Of a stretch of DNA of 64,000 nt, positions 16,965 to 25,668 are shown in pieces (positions within the stretch are counted from its first letter, which is position 1; every line of letters starts with the position of its first letter). The DNA is from Methanosarcinaceae archaeon (GTDB lineage Archaea; Halobacteriota; Methanosarcinia; Methanosarcinales; Methanosarcinaceae). Where the stretch lies: assembly GCA_023544565.1 (NCBI GenBank), contig JAMJFS010000001.1, positions 67,071 to 131,070 on the forward strand, given 5' to 3'. Both the position numbers and the translations under genes were made by a program. The notes beneath the pieces are model-generated. The model was not told where the DNA came from. It saw nothing but the letters and a program-made list of their open reading frames with translations, and ran no database searches.

Positions 16965-18440
16965 CTATTTCATTACTTTAGTTATGTTATCAATAACATC
17001 AGTAGCAAGCAGCCCAAACTTCCTCACTTCAAATGCAATATCCCCCGCCGCGCCGTTTATGAACGCACCGCAAGATGCTGCATCCGTTGCAGGATTTACT
17101 GTAAAAAGCGAGCCTACAATACCTGCCAGCACATCCCCGGTTCCACCTACCGTCATACCCGGATTGCCGGTCCTGTTCAATATTACCGACTCGCCGTCAG
17201 ATATCACATCAGTGTTCCCTTTAAGTAATGTAACTACCCCGTTCTGTTTTGAAAATTCCATGACTGCTTTAACACGCGCGTCGGTTTCGAACGGAGTTTC
17301 AGTGCCACGCATCTGTGCAAACTCCCCCGCGTGGGGTGTTATTATCATCTCACATTCGGCGGCTGGCGGCAATGTCAAACCATGAAGTGCATCGGCATCG
17401 ACCACAACCTTCCTGCAATGCGGGATTATCTCTGAGATCGCTGTTTTTGTTCTTTCATCCCTGCCGAGTCCCATCCCTATGACAACAACGTCATGCGATC
17501 CGATCAATTCCAGTACCTGTGGTATATCTTCGGGGCAAAGAACAGCAGATGAGAGTGCGCGGACGATCAGGTTTGGTGAAAATGACGCTACAATGTCAGA
17601 CACGCTCTTTGGGACGGCAAGCGTGACAATATCAGCGCCAGTTCGAAGTGCTGCAAGTGCTGCAAGTGCGGGTGCGCCGGAATACGCGCCGCCGCCTATT
17701 ACCAGGACCCTGCCTGAATTGCCTTTGTGACTTTCTGTACTGCGGGAGTTAAGATTTTGAATATTACCAATGCCGACATATTTTTCGGCATCGTCGCAGA
17801 CTCCTATGTCAACAACCCTGACATCGCCAACGTAAGTATTTGCATCCGGTGTTGTCAGTCCTGTTTTCATTTTGTGGAATGTGAGTGTTACATCCGCCCG
17901 TACGGACTTGTCGAATGGCACACCATCCGGACTGAAACCCGACGGTACATCCACTGCAATAACATATACCCCGGAATCGTTTATGAGATCAATTGCGGTA
18001 GATTCTGGCTCCCGTATCTTTCCTTTGATGCCGGTTCCGAATATGGCATCCACAATGATGTCAGCATCCTTGAGCCAATTTGATTGCAAAAGTCCTGTCG
18101 TTTCTGTGACCTCTAAAATATCAACATCGCTGTGCTTGAGAGCGTCAAAATTCCGGCGTGCTTCTTCTGTTCTTATCTGGAATGCATGACCGAGCAGGAT
18201 TACCTTTGGTCGAATGTTTAGTCCGGACGCGAGATGGCGAGCCGCAACAAAGGCATCGCCTCCGTTGTTACCCCTGCCTGCAATGAGTATAACGTTACTT
18301 TTCTGCCCGCCACCTATTTTGTCAATGACTGCGTGTGCGATCGCAGCACCTGCATTTTCCATAAGTTGCAGGCGGCTCAGGCCTAAGTACTCGCAGTTTG
18401 CATCAATTGCATTCATCTGTGCTGATGTTATTGCGTTCAT
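16965..18440 (-). CDS. nnr: Bifunctional NAD(P)HX epimerase/dehydratase
   Basis: Repairs NADH and NADPH damaged by hydration. The N-terminal ~215 residues are the YjeF_N epimerase (MENAGAAIAHAV; GRGNNGGDAFVAARHLA). The C-terminal ~270 are the ribokinase-like ADP/ATP-dependent dehydratase (ITPHAGEFAQM; GNPGMTVGGTGDVLAG with the catalytic Asp). Fusion of both is normal for archaea and bacteria. ATG 18440 has AAGTGA about 9 bases upstream; a GTG at 18452 is in frame. TAG stop. The small gene at 16754 follows. Confidence 0.94.
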   Translation of the reverse strand: MNAITSAQMNAIDANCEYLGLSRLQLMENAGAAIAHAVIDKIGGGQKSNVILIAGRGNNGGDAFVAARHLASGLNIRPKVILLGHAFQIRTEEARRNFDALKHSDVDILEVTETTGLLQSNWLKDADIIVDAIFGTGIKGKIREPESTAIDLINDSGVYVIAVDVPSGFSPDGVPFDKSVRADVTLTFHKMKTGLTTPDANTYVGDVRVVDIGVCDDAEKYVGIGNIQNLNSRSTESHKGNSGRVLVIGGGAYSGAPALAALAALRTGADIVTLAVPKSVSDIVASFSPNLIVRALSSAVLCPEDIPQVLELIGSHDVVVIGMGLGRDERTKTAISEIIPHCRKVVVDADALHGLTLPPAAECEMIITPHAGEFAQMRGTETPFETDARVKAVMEFSKQNGVVTLLKGNTDVISDGESVILNRTGNPGMTVGGTGDVLAGIVGSLFTVNPATDAASCGAFINGAAGDIAFEVRKFGLLATDVIDNITKVMK

Positions 18441-18556
18441 GATTTTGGTCACTTAGTTATATGCACTTTATATGTCTTTAAACAATCATATATTTTCCCA
18501 TTTGGAGATTTCTACATCGATAACTGATTTGTACTATAAACAACAAATCAAATTCC

Positions 18557-19732
18557 ATGACGCAACCTCAAAAAACCCTTGATATCGCCTCATCGATAAT
18601 CAAGAACAAAGCAGACGCATTCCTGATGATCGGTGATTCGCATGATGCTGATATGTATTATGCAACAGAGTTCTTTGCATCCGATCCCTTCACATATCTG
18701 CAAACCAAAGATGGCAATGAGATTCTCCTGCTATCAGAAATGGAGCGCGGGCGCGCAGAAATGGAATCGCGGATATCTGACATACAAACAACAAATGAAT
18801 ATGACTACAAATCAAAAGTGAAAGCAAGAGGCGACCCTGCGCTTGGGTATGTTGACGCTCTTGCAGAACTGTTGCAAAAGGAAGACATCAGGAAGATAGC
18901 AGTACCCCGGCATTTTCCGCTATTTACTGCACAATCTCTCAAAGAAGAGGGTTTTACGGTCATGCCCATCAAAAGCCCATTGCGTGAGATGCGGATGAAA
19001 AAGGATAAATCTGAGATCGAACACATCACATCTGTTCAGGATGCATGTGAAACAGCAATGCAGTCTGCAATTGATATGATAAAGAACGCCATTGTGACAG
19101 ATAATGTCCTGTATCACAACGGATACAACCTTACATCTGAACATGTACGTGCAGAGATCGAACATACACTCCTTTACATGGGATGTGAGGCAGATAGCAC
19201 GATCGTTGCCTGCGGTAAAAAATCTGCAAATCCTCACTGGGAAGGAGAGGGCACGATTATGGCAAATGAGCCAATAGTTATCGATATTTTCCCGCGGAAC
19301 AAAAAGAGCAGATATTATGCGGACATGAGCCGCACAGTGCTCAAAGGGAAGTCTTCCAAAGAACTGGGCAACATGTATGTTGCAGTTATTGCGGCACAAG
19401 ATGCAGCATTTAAATTAATCAAACCTGGCGTTCATTGTAGCGACATACACAATGCGGTTTGTGATACATTTGAAGAATTGGGATACGATACCATTCGGAA
19501 CGATTCAAAAGTTGGGTTCATACACTCCACAGGGCATGGTGTCGGTCTTGACATACATGAACATCCAAATGTTGGGGATAACGATTCTGTACTGGAGGAG
19601 GGCAACGTCATTACTATCGAGCCGGGATTATATGATCCTGAGTTGGGGGGAATTCGTATTGAAGATCTGGTCGTTGTCACAAAAGATGGATACAAGAATC
19701 TGACCAAATTTGAAAAGGAATTTGTAGTATAG
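18557..19732 (+). CDS. M24-family Xaa-Pro peptidase-like metallopeptidase
   Basis: 391 residues with a creatinase-like N-terminal domain (1-150) and a pita-bread catalytic domain. Metal ligands are visible: Asp in [10 protein letters not shown] and in YYADMSRTV, His in [14 protein letters not shown], Glu in ITIEPGLY and in IRIEDLVVV. This set fits Xaa-Pro dipeptidase/aminopeptidase P, which cuts after Xaa before Pro. It should be cytoplasmic. It is followed by a repeat array and a second pita-bread enzyme, MetAP. TAG stop. Confidence 0.9.
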   Translation: MTQPQKTLDIASSIIKNKADAFLMIGDSHDADMYYATEFFASDPFTYLQTKDGNEILLLSEMERGRAEMESRISDIQTTNEYDYKSKVKARGDPALGYVDALAELLQKEDIRKIAVPRHFPLFTAQSLKEEGFTVMPIKSPLREMRMKKDKSEIEHITSVQDACETAMQSAIDMIKNAIVTDNVLYHNGYNLTSEHVRAEIEHTLLYMGCEADSTIVACGKKSANPHWEGEGTIMANEPIVIDIFPRNKKSRYYADMSRTVLKGKSSKELGNMYVAVIAAQDAAFKLIKPGVHCSDIHNAVCDTFEELGYDTIRNDSKVGFIHSTGHGVGLDIHEHPNVGDNDSVLEEGNVITIEPGLYDPELGGIRIEDLVVVTKDGYKNLTKFEKEFVV

Positions 19733-19763
19733 GTTTGATACAATAATTAAGGATTATTTTACA

Positions 19764-19868
19764 ATTTATAACTTACAACTTATAACTTATAACTTACAAT
19801 TTATAACTTACAACTTATAACTTACAACTTATAACTTACAACTTATAACTTATAACTTACAACTTATA
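19764..19868. repeat. Tandem array of a 7-bp unit upstream of map
   Basis: Fifteen back-to-back copies of A(C/T)TTA(T/C)A, mainly alternating ACTTATA and ACTTACA. It ends 15 bases before the MetAP start codon and just before its GAGGTAA ribosome site. Each ACTTATAA resembles a TATA box. Copy number of such short units often changes by slippage. Confidence 0.9.
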
Positions 19869-19883
19869 ATTACGAGGTAACAC

Positions 19884-20774
19884 ATGACAGATAAAGTTCA
19901 GGAAATCGAGGAGATCATTGGAAAATACAGAACTGCCGGAAAGATACTATCGCAGGTAAAGGAAGAAGCAAAGGACAAGATAAAGATCGGTGCCAGAATT
20001 CTTGATGTTGCAAATTTCGTTGAGCAGAGGAGTATTGAACTTGGCGGTCAGCCTGCATTTCCATGCAATCTCTCACGCAACGATGAAGCGGCACATGCAA
20101 CTCCATCTGCCGGTGATGAGTCCGTGTTTGGAAAAGATATGATAAAAATGGACCTTGGGGTTCATGTGGACGGTTATATCGCAGATGCCGCCCTGACCAT
20201 TGACCTCTCAGGAAATCCCGATATCGTGAAAGCCTCGGAAGATGCACTTTATGCAGCTGTCGACATCATCAAGAGCGGAATAGATACAAAAGAGATCGGG
20301 GCAATTATTGAAGATACCATCACAGGATATGGTCTTAAACCGATATCAAACCTGACCGGACATGGACTTGCACAGTATTACGCACATGCTCCTCCAAGTA
20401 TCCCTAACAGGCACATTGATCACGGGGTTATACTCAGTGAAGGAGATATCATTGCTATCGAACCCTTTGCAACAGATGGTGCCGGAAAGGTATCAGATGG
20501 TTCATGGGCAGAAATATATCATGTTATTGGAAACAGGCCGGTTAGATTGCCTGCGGCAAGAAAACTTCTGAAACAGATGGAGCAGTACAAGACACTGCCA
20601 TTTGCAAAGAGGTGGCTGGAACCCGAAAAACTCGATTTTGCATTGATACAACTTGAAAAAGCAGGTATTGTGACATCATACCCGGTGCTAAAAGAAGTGG
20701 AAGGCGGACTAGTATCCCAGGCTGAACATACGGTCATTGTAACAGATGATGGTTGTGAGATCCTTACTAAATAA
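19884..20774 (+). CDS. map: Methionine aminopeptidase, archaeal type II
   Basis: Removes the initiator Met from new proteins. 296 residues. Metal ligands are in MDLGVHVDGYIADAALT (two Asp), GHGLAQYYAHAPPSIPN (His; with the type II insertion), EPFATDGAG (Glu) and SQAEHTVIV (Glu). The inserted helical subdomain at about 190-250 marks type II. GAGGTAA lies 9 bases before the ATG. Its promoter region is filled by the 7-bp array. Confidence 0.96.
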   Translation: MTDKVQEIEEIIGKYRTAGKILSQVKEEAKDKIKIGARILDVANFVEQRSIELGGQPAFPCNLSRNDEAAHATPSAGDESVFGKDMIKMDLGVHVDGYIADAALTIDLSGNPDIVKASEDALYAAVDIIKSGIDTKEIGAIIEDTITGYGLKPISNLTGHGLAQYYAHAPPSIPNRHIDHGVILSEGDIIAIEPFATDGAGKVSDGSWAEIYHVIGNRPVRLPAARKLLKQMEQYKTLPFAKRWLEPEKLDFALIQLEKAGIVTSYPVLKEVEGGLVSQAEHTVIVTDDGCEILTK

Positions 20775-20795
20775 TCAATCGGGAATATGTGAATT

Positions 20796-21560
20796 ATGAG
20801 ATCCGTGCATATCATTTGTTTAATAGCGGCTGTGATCGTCTTATCGCTTACAGCAACACCAGCATGTGCAGGTTTTAACTGGGAGAATAATATCACAGTG
20901 GATACACATGGTATGACATGGGGATATACGGAACAGTACACTGAAGAGAATTTTGTATTCTATAAGAGTTACATCGATTCCGATATCGGGAATGATGATG
21001 GCTATGTCAGTGCATGGGAATTATTAAAGGTGGATTCCATTACAAGAAAATCATTTTACGATTCTATCATGAAAGATATGGATGTCAGAATAAATGATTC
21101 GTCCAGTAATGTGCATTTGCAAGAGATCGATTCGTCTTTGTCCGAAGATGTGCTAGGGAAAGTGTACGAACGCGGGGAGGTTATCAATTATTACAAAGTC
21201 ACGTATTCTTTTGACCGAACACTGACAGAACTTGGTACAAACATCTGGTTTCTTGCTGAGCCTGAAACCAATATGACAGTTACGTTTCCTGCAGGAATTG
21301 AAGTTACATCCACAAAGGGGATCGATAATACTACAATAATTGTACACGATAGTATAGCAACACTCACAGGTACAGTTGGTTTTGAGGGCGAGGTCACTGT
21401 CGGTTATGCTGAAAATGCGACATTTAAGACATCTGCACCGAAACCCAATGGTAATTTAACATCTACACCGGATGCACCAGAGGATAAGCCAGTACCTCAA
21501 TTGCCGTATAATCCTGTCGATGAAATTCTCAAATGGCTTGGTTTCGACCCAAAACGTTAA
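20796..21560 (+). CDS. Exported protein with EF-hand-like calcium loop, unknown function
   Basis: 254 residues. An N-terminal signal peptide (hydrophobic to about residue 23, ending TPACAG) shows export. DSDIGNDDGYVSAWE at about 55-69 fits a calcium-binding EF-hand-type loop (D-x-D-x-x-x-D-x-G...E). The middle is beta-rich (FDRTLTELGTNIWF..., VTFPAGIEV). The Pro-rich tail after about 210 may span the S-layer; there is no clear C-terminal anchor. It lies 21 bases after map and 11 before the DUF1805 gene, so it is probably co-transcribed. I know no function. Confidence 0.75.
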   Translation: MRSVHIICLIAAVIVLSLTATPACAGFNWENNITVDTHGMTWGYTEQYTEENFVFYKSYIDSDIGNDDGYVSAWELLKVDSITRKSFYDSIMKDMDVRINDSSSNVHLQEIDSSLSEDVLGKVYERGEVINYYKVTYSFDRTLTELGTNIWFLAEPETNMTVTFPAGIEVTSTKGIDNTTIIVHDSIATLTGTVGFEGEVTVGYAENATFKTSAPKPNGNLTSTPDAPEDKPVPQLPYNPVDEILKWLGFDPKR

Positions 21561-21571
21561 TTTAAATTGAA

Positions 21572-21874
21572 ATGGAATTTGAAGATATGATCATAGAACA
21601 GATAAAACTTGAGAATGGCACTGCACTCGGCCTGAAGTTTGAGATGCAAAACGCTCCGCTTCTTGTAATAAAAGCAGAGAAGGGTTTTGTTATGTGCGGC
21701 TACCTTGATATTGATATGGCAGATACACTTGGCGATGTTGCAGTTCAGGTGAGGGGTGTCAACACTTTTGAGGATGTTCTGGATGCACAGGTTGTTGGTG
21801 CAACACAGGCAGCGACAGATCTTGGCATAGATATCAAGATGACTGCCAGAGATGCCCTTGAGCGCATGTTCTAG
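21572..21874 (+). CDS. DUF1805 protein
   Basis: 100 residues that match the archaeal DUF1805 family (bacterial YunC-like): MEFEDMIIEQIKL opening, GFVMCGYLDIDMADTLGD core and a C-terminal VLDAQVVGAT. The Cys in VMCGYLD is conserved as I recall. Function unknown. Next gene in the row with the exported protein and Trm-G10. TAG stop. Confidence 0.85.
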   Translation: MEFEDMIIEQIKLENGTALGLKFEMQNAPLLVIKAEKGFVMCGYLDIDMADTLGDVAVQVRGVNTFEDVLDAQVVGATQAATDLGIDIKMTARDALERMF

Positions 21875-21897
21875 TTTTTTTTCATTGACCTGTTCTG

Positions 21898-22980
21898 ATG
21901 TTATACGCTTTTGAGTTATCAGGAGAGCACGGAGAATTGCCGCGTGCAGAGGTTCTTGCATGTCTTGACATTGCGGGTGCAGTGTACAGTGAGCATGCGT
22001 TTTTCGATCAGTGTCTTGTTGTGGATATCGATGGCATTTGTGGTATTGGTGGCATTGATGAAATTGATAGCACTAATTGCAGCGCCGATATTATTGATAA
22101 AAAAATGGAATGGGTTGCAGAGCGTTTGGCATTTTCCCATCATATAGTAAAGGTCGCAAAAATATGCGACACTGATATTGATACAATTATCGAGATGGCT
22201 GAAAAGTTTGATGTCGGTAAACATATCGTTGCAGGCGAGACCTATGTTGTCCGTGCCAAACGGATACAGCACAATACTCGTATCAATGGTGCGAATCTTG
22301 AAGGCAGGGTTGGAGGCAGCATTTACAGAAAAGGGTACAGTGCAGATATGAAAAACCCTGATGTTGAGTTTCGCCTCATCCTGACCGAGCGGTGTGTGTT
22401 CGGCTCGATCGTTGCATCAATTGACCGCAGTGCATATGAGGTACGGTCGCCACAGAAAAAACCGTTCTTCTATCCGGGGGTTCTAATGCCTAGAATGGCA
22501 CGCGCACTTGTGAACTTTTCAAAAGCCGGAGAGGGTGATCTTTTTTTTGACCCGTTCTGCGGAACTGCAGGGATACTTGTAGAAGCCGGACTTGTCGGGG
22601 CAGATGTTATCGGTTTGGATGTGCAGGGAAAGATCATAGGCGGTGCGAAGATGAACCTTGAAGCGTTCTTGCCCGACTATTCACTTTTTGTAGGCGATGC
22701 ATGCAGGGTTCCACTTGTGGATGGATGTGTGGATGCGATCGTGACCGATCCGCCGTATGGCCGTTCGGCTACGATAAGAGCGGAGTCGCTTGATCACCTG
22801 TACGCGCATTCCTTTGCTGAGATGTACCGTGTGCTCAAGAGCGGGAAAATCGCTGTCGTGGTGTCCGAGCAGCCTGTGGAAGGTTTTGTCCGCGATGCCG
22901 GTTTTGTGGTGGCGGAGACATATCTCCAGAAGGTTCATAAGAGCCTTACACGGAGAATTTTGGTTTTGTTTAAGGAATGA
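21898..22980 (+). CDS. trm-G10: tRNA (guanine(10)-N2)-dimethyltransferase
   Basis: Adds one or two methyl groups to N2 of G10 in archaeal tRNA. 360 residues: an N-terminal THUMP region (about 40-170) for tRNA binding, then a Rossmann methyltransferase with the SAM motif DPFCGTAGILVEAG (about 218) and catalytic TDPPYGRSA (about 282; DPPY in place of the general NPPY). Length is normal. The last 117 codons are repeated exactly at 24447-24799, 1818 bases on. The full gene is intact, so the second copy is the remnant or the displaced original 3' end. Confidence 0.95.
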   Translation: MLYAFELSGEHGELPRAEVLACLDIAGAVYSEHAFFDQCLVVDIDGICGIGGIDEIDSTNCSADIIDKKMEWVAERLAFSHHIVKVAKICDTDIDTIIEMAEKFDVGKHIVAGETYVVRAKRIQHNTRINGANLEGRVGGSIYRKGYSADMKNPDVEFRLILTERCVFGSIVASIDRSAYEVRSPQKKPFFYPGVLMPRMARALVNFSKAGEGDLFFDPFCGTAGILVEAGLVGADVIGLDVQGKIIGGAKMNLEAFLPDYSLFVGDACRVPLVDGCVDAIVTDPPYGRSATIRAESLDHLYAHSFAEMYRVLKSGKIAVVVSEQPVEGFVRDAGFVVAETYLQKVHKSLTRRILVLFKE

Positions 22981-22981
22981 T
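22629..22981 (+). repeat. Left copy of 353-bp perfect direct repeat (3' end of trm-G10)
   Basis: Bases 22629-22981 are identical to 24447-24799; identity stops sharply at both ends. Together the copies flank about 1.47 kb holding a small gene and a toxin-antitoxin pair. Recombination between them would delete 1818 bp and leave one intact trm-G10. Confidence 0.95.
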
Positions 22982-23161
22982 CTGGGGTGCAATTGATTTT
23001 GTAATTAAGCGTTTGATAGGGTTTTGCCGAATTATAGTTCCTGATATTCCATCTATTTTTTATCTGAAAAGTGGATTTACGTAAGATGACAACGTTTGCT
23101 ATTTATACATCATCCGATATTTTTAGAAAGTATCTAAATATTACCATGAGAAGTGATTTTA

Positions 23162-23404
23162 ATGGAAATAAATAAAGATAAACAAGAAACTTTTACTCTT
23201 GTGGTATCAAGAGATGAACTCATAGAAATACAAGATGCTCTTGGATTACGATGTCTTTATTTCGATTCACTAAACAGGAAAAAAGCTTCAATCGCAAGAT
23301 CAAAATCTGTGTTAGATGATGGTGAAACAATCAAAAACGACAAACGTTTTGTTGAAGACAAAATTCGTAATATGTACGATCAAATAATCAAAGTGATTGA
23401 ATAA
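23162..23404 (+). CDS. Small hypothetical protein in the trm-G10 islet
   Basis: 80 residues from ATG 23162 (AAGTGAT upstream). Mostly helical and charged (SRDELIEIQDALGLR...). I do not recognise it. Its last ~14 codons recur, diverged, at 24269-24313, so a second copy once existed. It may be an accessory or regulatory part of the islet. Confidence 0.6.
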   Translation: MEINKDKQETFTLVVSRDELIEIQDALGLRCLYFDSLNRKKASIARSKSVLDDGETIKNDKRFVEDKIRNMYDQIIKVIE

Positions 23405-23557
23405 TAGGGTGGGGTTTTTATTATCTTATGGTTTGAAAAACTATGCAACAATTCCCTATTTAATAATAAATTCAAAAGTCTTTTTTTTCATAGAGTTCCT
23501 GCATCCGTACCATAGCCAGTTTAGGATTTATATCAATTCGTTAATATTATTGTTGAA

Positions 23558-23956
23558 TCATTTCATTTCTGCCTGGTATGGATTCAAAAACTTGAGTCCT
23601 TTTACTTTGAGGAAGTCCTTCTCATTCCTTGAAACCAAAATTGTATCTTTTATTATCGATGTTGCACAAATAAGTGCGTCCGGTAGTTTTAACTTGTAAT
23701 TTTTCCTTATTCTGATCGCTTCTTCTGCTATCGTATTGTCAATCTCAAGTGTAATGAAACTTGATAAAAACATACGGATTGATTTTTCCTCTTTTTTAGA
23801 TATGTCTGGAAATGATAGAACTTCAATTTTATTTATCAGTGAAATATAAATTTCGTCATCTAGTATTCTCTCAAAAAGAGCTAGTGCTTGCTTTTCCCCT
23901 TCCAAAAAGTAAATCAAAATATTCGTATCAATAAGATACCTATCTTTCCCACTCAT
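23558..23956 (-). CDS. vapC: PIN-domain toxin (VapC-like)
   Basis: 132 residues with the PIN RNase acidic set: Asp in LIDTNILIYF, Glu in NKIEVLSF, Asp in KLPDALICAT and Asp in SRNEKDF. VapC toxins cut tRNA or rRNA and are blocked by a partner antitoxin. The start overlaps the antitoxin gene by 17 bases, as usual for vapBC. It lies inside the repeat-bounded islet, where it may prevent loss of the segment. Confidence 0.9.
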   Translation of the reverse strand: MSGKDRYLIDTNILIYFLEGEKQALALFERILDDEIYISLINKIEVLSFPDISKKEEKSIRMFLSSFITLEIDNTIAEEAIRIRKNYKLKLPDALICATSIIKDTILVSRNEKDFLKVKGLKFLNPYQAEMK

Positions 23957-24149
23957 TTCTTATCTCTCTCTCAAATATCAAACCATCCTGTTTACTTTTC
24001 AAGAGACCGCTATATTTTAGAATATCTTTCTTACTTACGTTTTGACATTCTTCTTCGATTGATCTAAGTATCCATCCTATGATATCAGTTCTATCTTCAA
24101 ATGATAATTGCCTGATTTCATTCATTACTACTTTTACATTCACATTCAT
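23940..24149 (-). CDS. vapB: Antitoxin (VapB-like)
   Basis: 69 residues; the N-terminal part (VKVVMNEIRQLSFEDRTDIIGWILRSI) fits the helical type of antitoxin that pairs with PIN toxins. It overlaps the toxin gene downstream. AT-rich ATTATAATTATAATTATAAT at about 24172-24191 upstream is TATA-like and repetitive, and probably holds the promoter. TAG stop. Confidence 0.8.
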   Translation of the reverse strand: MNVNVKVVMNEIRQLSFEDRTDIIGWILRSIEEECQNVSKKDILKYSGLLKSKQDGLIFEREIRNEWER

Positions 24150-24446
24150 ATCCTGTGACCCCTTTTTTTAATTATAATTATAATTATAATCGATTATGAT
24201 TAAACATTTTCTGGAATAGTTTATATCCTCAATATTAAAAATATATTTCCCCATTATTTCACTGGTTCATTCGTAATATGTACGATCAAATAACCAAAGT
24301 GATGGAACAATAAGAATTGCTTTTTTACACACCGAAAACCAATAACATATTACTTCTTTCGTAAAAAAATGAACACTGTCCTGTGAAAATTATTCAATCC
24401 GAACTCATATTATCTACATGAATTTACTAAGAGTATTTGTAAAATA
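24150..24446. other. AT-rich intergenic DNA with remnant of islet gene
   Basis: Bases 24269-24313 match the 3' end of the gene at 23162 (23363-23404) with a few substitutions and one extra codon before the TAA. The rest is AT-rich without coding signal. It leads to the truncated second copy of trm-G10. Confidence 0.8.
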
Positions 24447-24799
24447 AAAGATCATAGGCGGTGCGAAGATGAACCTTGAAGCGTTCTTGCCCGACTATTC
24501 ACTTTTTGTAGGCGATGCATGCAGGGTTCCACTTGTGGATGGATGTGTGGATGCGATCGTGACCGATCCGCCGTATGGCCGTTCGGCTACGATAAGAGCG
24601 GAGTCGCTTGATCACCTGTACGCGCATTCCTTTGCTGAGATGTACCGTGTGCTCAAGAGCGGGAAAATCGCTGTCGTGGTGTCCGAGCAGCCTGTGGAAG
24701 GTTTTGTCCGCGATGCCGGTTTTGTGGTGGCGGAGACATATCTCCAGAAGGTTCATAAGAGCCTTACACGGAGAATTTTGGTTTTGTTTAAGGAATGAT
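24447..24799 (+). pseudogene. Truncated second copy of trm-G10 3' end
   Basis: Exact copy of 22629-22981, covering the catalytic TDPPYGRSA and the C-terminus but without THUMP domain, SAM motif I or start. An internal ATG at 24469 gives a 109-residue frame that cannot be a working enzyme. Lack of any difference shows a recent event or ongoing gene conversion. Confidence 0.93.
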
Positions 24800-24834
24800 G
24801 AGAGAATGAATTAAAAAAATGAGTTCGGTTTTCC

Positions 24835-25644
24835 CTAATCCTGCGGAACCAGACCTTCCAGCACTTCAGCCATAACCCTGTGCCGGATCAGATGCTCATG
24901 TATGTGCTCATGCGCCCTGCGTATTGAATAACTATCCTCTATCCACTCAATGGGCTGTGTATAGTCGACTTTTGTTAATGTTAATCCGTATGCTGCTGCT
25001 GGTTCTAATCCCTCTTCATATAATTCGGGATTTAGCATCTGTTCCAGCCATTCAATATCGCGAACTCCGCTTCCCACCATCGTAAGCGCAGTGACGAACT
25101 TACGCACCATATTCCAGAGGAAACTATTTGCCTGAACATCTATTTTTGTCAGTGCTCCGCTGACCCTGACATCAATGCGCATTACATTGCGCAATGTACT
25201 TTTGTTACCATCGGTTGTACAGAAATTTGCAAAATCATGCGTGCCGATAAGCAGTTTTGATGCAGTCCTGATCTTTGAAATGTCGTACTGCTCTCCGCTC
25301 ATGATATACCTGTAAGTACGGCTCACAGCATGGTATAGTGGATTGAAATCATCGGACACGTGTGCATGTGCCCATGCCCATATTGAGTTTGGGAGTTTTG
25401 AATTTATCACACGCGGAATTGCAAGCTCGGGTTTGTCGGTGTTGAATGCCACAACCTGTCCAAGTGCATGAACTCCGGCATCTGTTCGTCCTGCACTTTT
25501 GAAGTTTGCCTGTTTTGGAGTATCTATGATACCAAGTTCCTTCAAGGCTTCAAAAATCTTGCCTTCAATGGTCGGATCATTTGACTGGACCTGGGAACCG
25601 TGGTAATTAGTTCCGATATATGCAAGTTTTAATGCAACTCTCAT
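24835..25644 (-). CDS. truA: tRNA pseudouridine(38-40) synthase TruA
   Basis: Isomerises uridines 38-40 in the anticodon arm. 269 residues. The catalytic Asp is in SAGRTDAGVHALGQ (about residue 54); the C-terminal domain has the usual NSFLWNMVRKFV stretch. The gene is convergent with the trm-G10 remnant. TAG stop. Two tRNA modification genes thus lie on both sides of the islet. Confidence 0.95.
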   Translation of the reverse strand: MRVALKLAYIGTNYHGSQVQSNDPTIEGKIFEALKELGIIDTPKQANFKSAGRTDAGVHALGQVVAFNTDKPELAIPRVINSKLPNSIWAWAHAHVSDDFNPLYHAVSRTYRYIMSGEQYDISKIRTASKLLIGTHDFANFCTTDGNKSTLRNVMRIDVRVSGALTKIDVQANSFLWNMVRKFVTALTMVGSGVRDIEWLEQMLNPELYEEGLEPAAAYGLTLTKVDYTQPIEWIEDSYSIRRAHEHIHEHLIRHRVMAEVLEGLVPQD

Positions 25645-25668
25645 GTGATTTCCTTCTATATTATCATC

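Noticed and set aside
19764-19868. CRISPR array
   Set aside because: Units are 7 bp, contiguous and without spacers.
22980-24447. Insertion sequence or integrase-bearing element
   Set aside because: No transposase or integrase frame and no terminal inverted repeats were found; only direct duplications flank the segment.
24469-24798. Separate 109-residue methyltransferase gene
   Set aside because: It is an exact copy of the 3' end of trm-G10 and lacks the SAM motif, THUMP domain and a start site.
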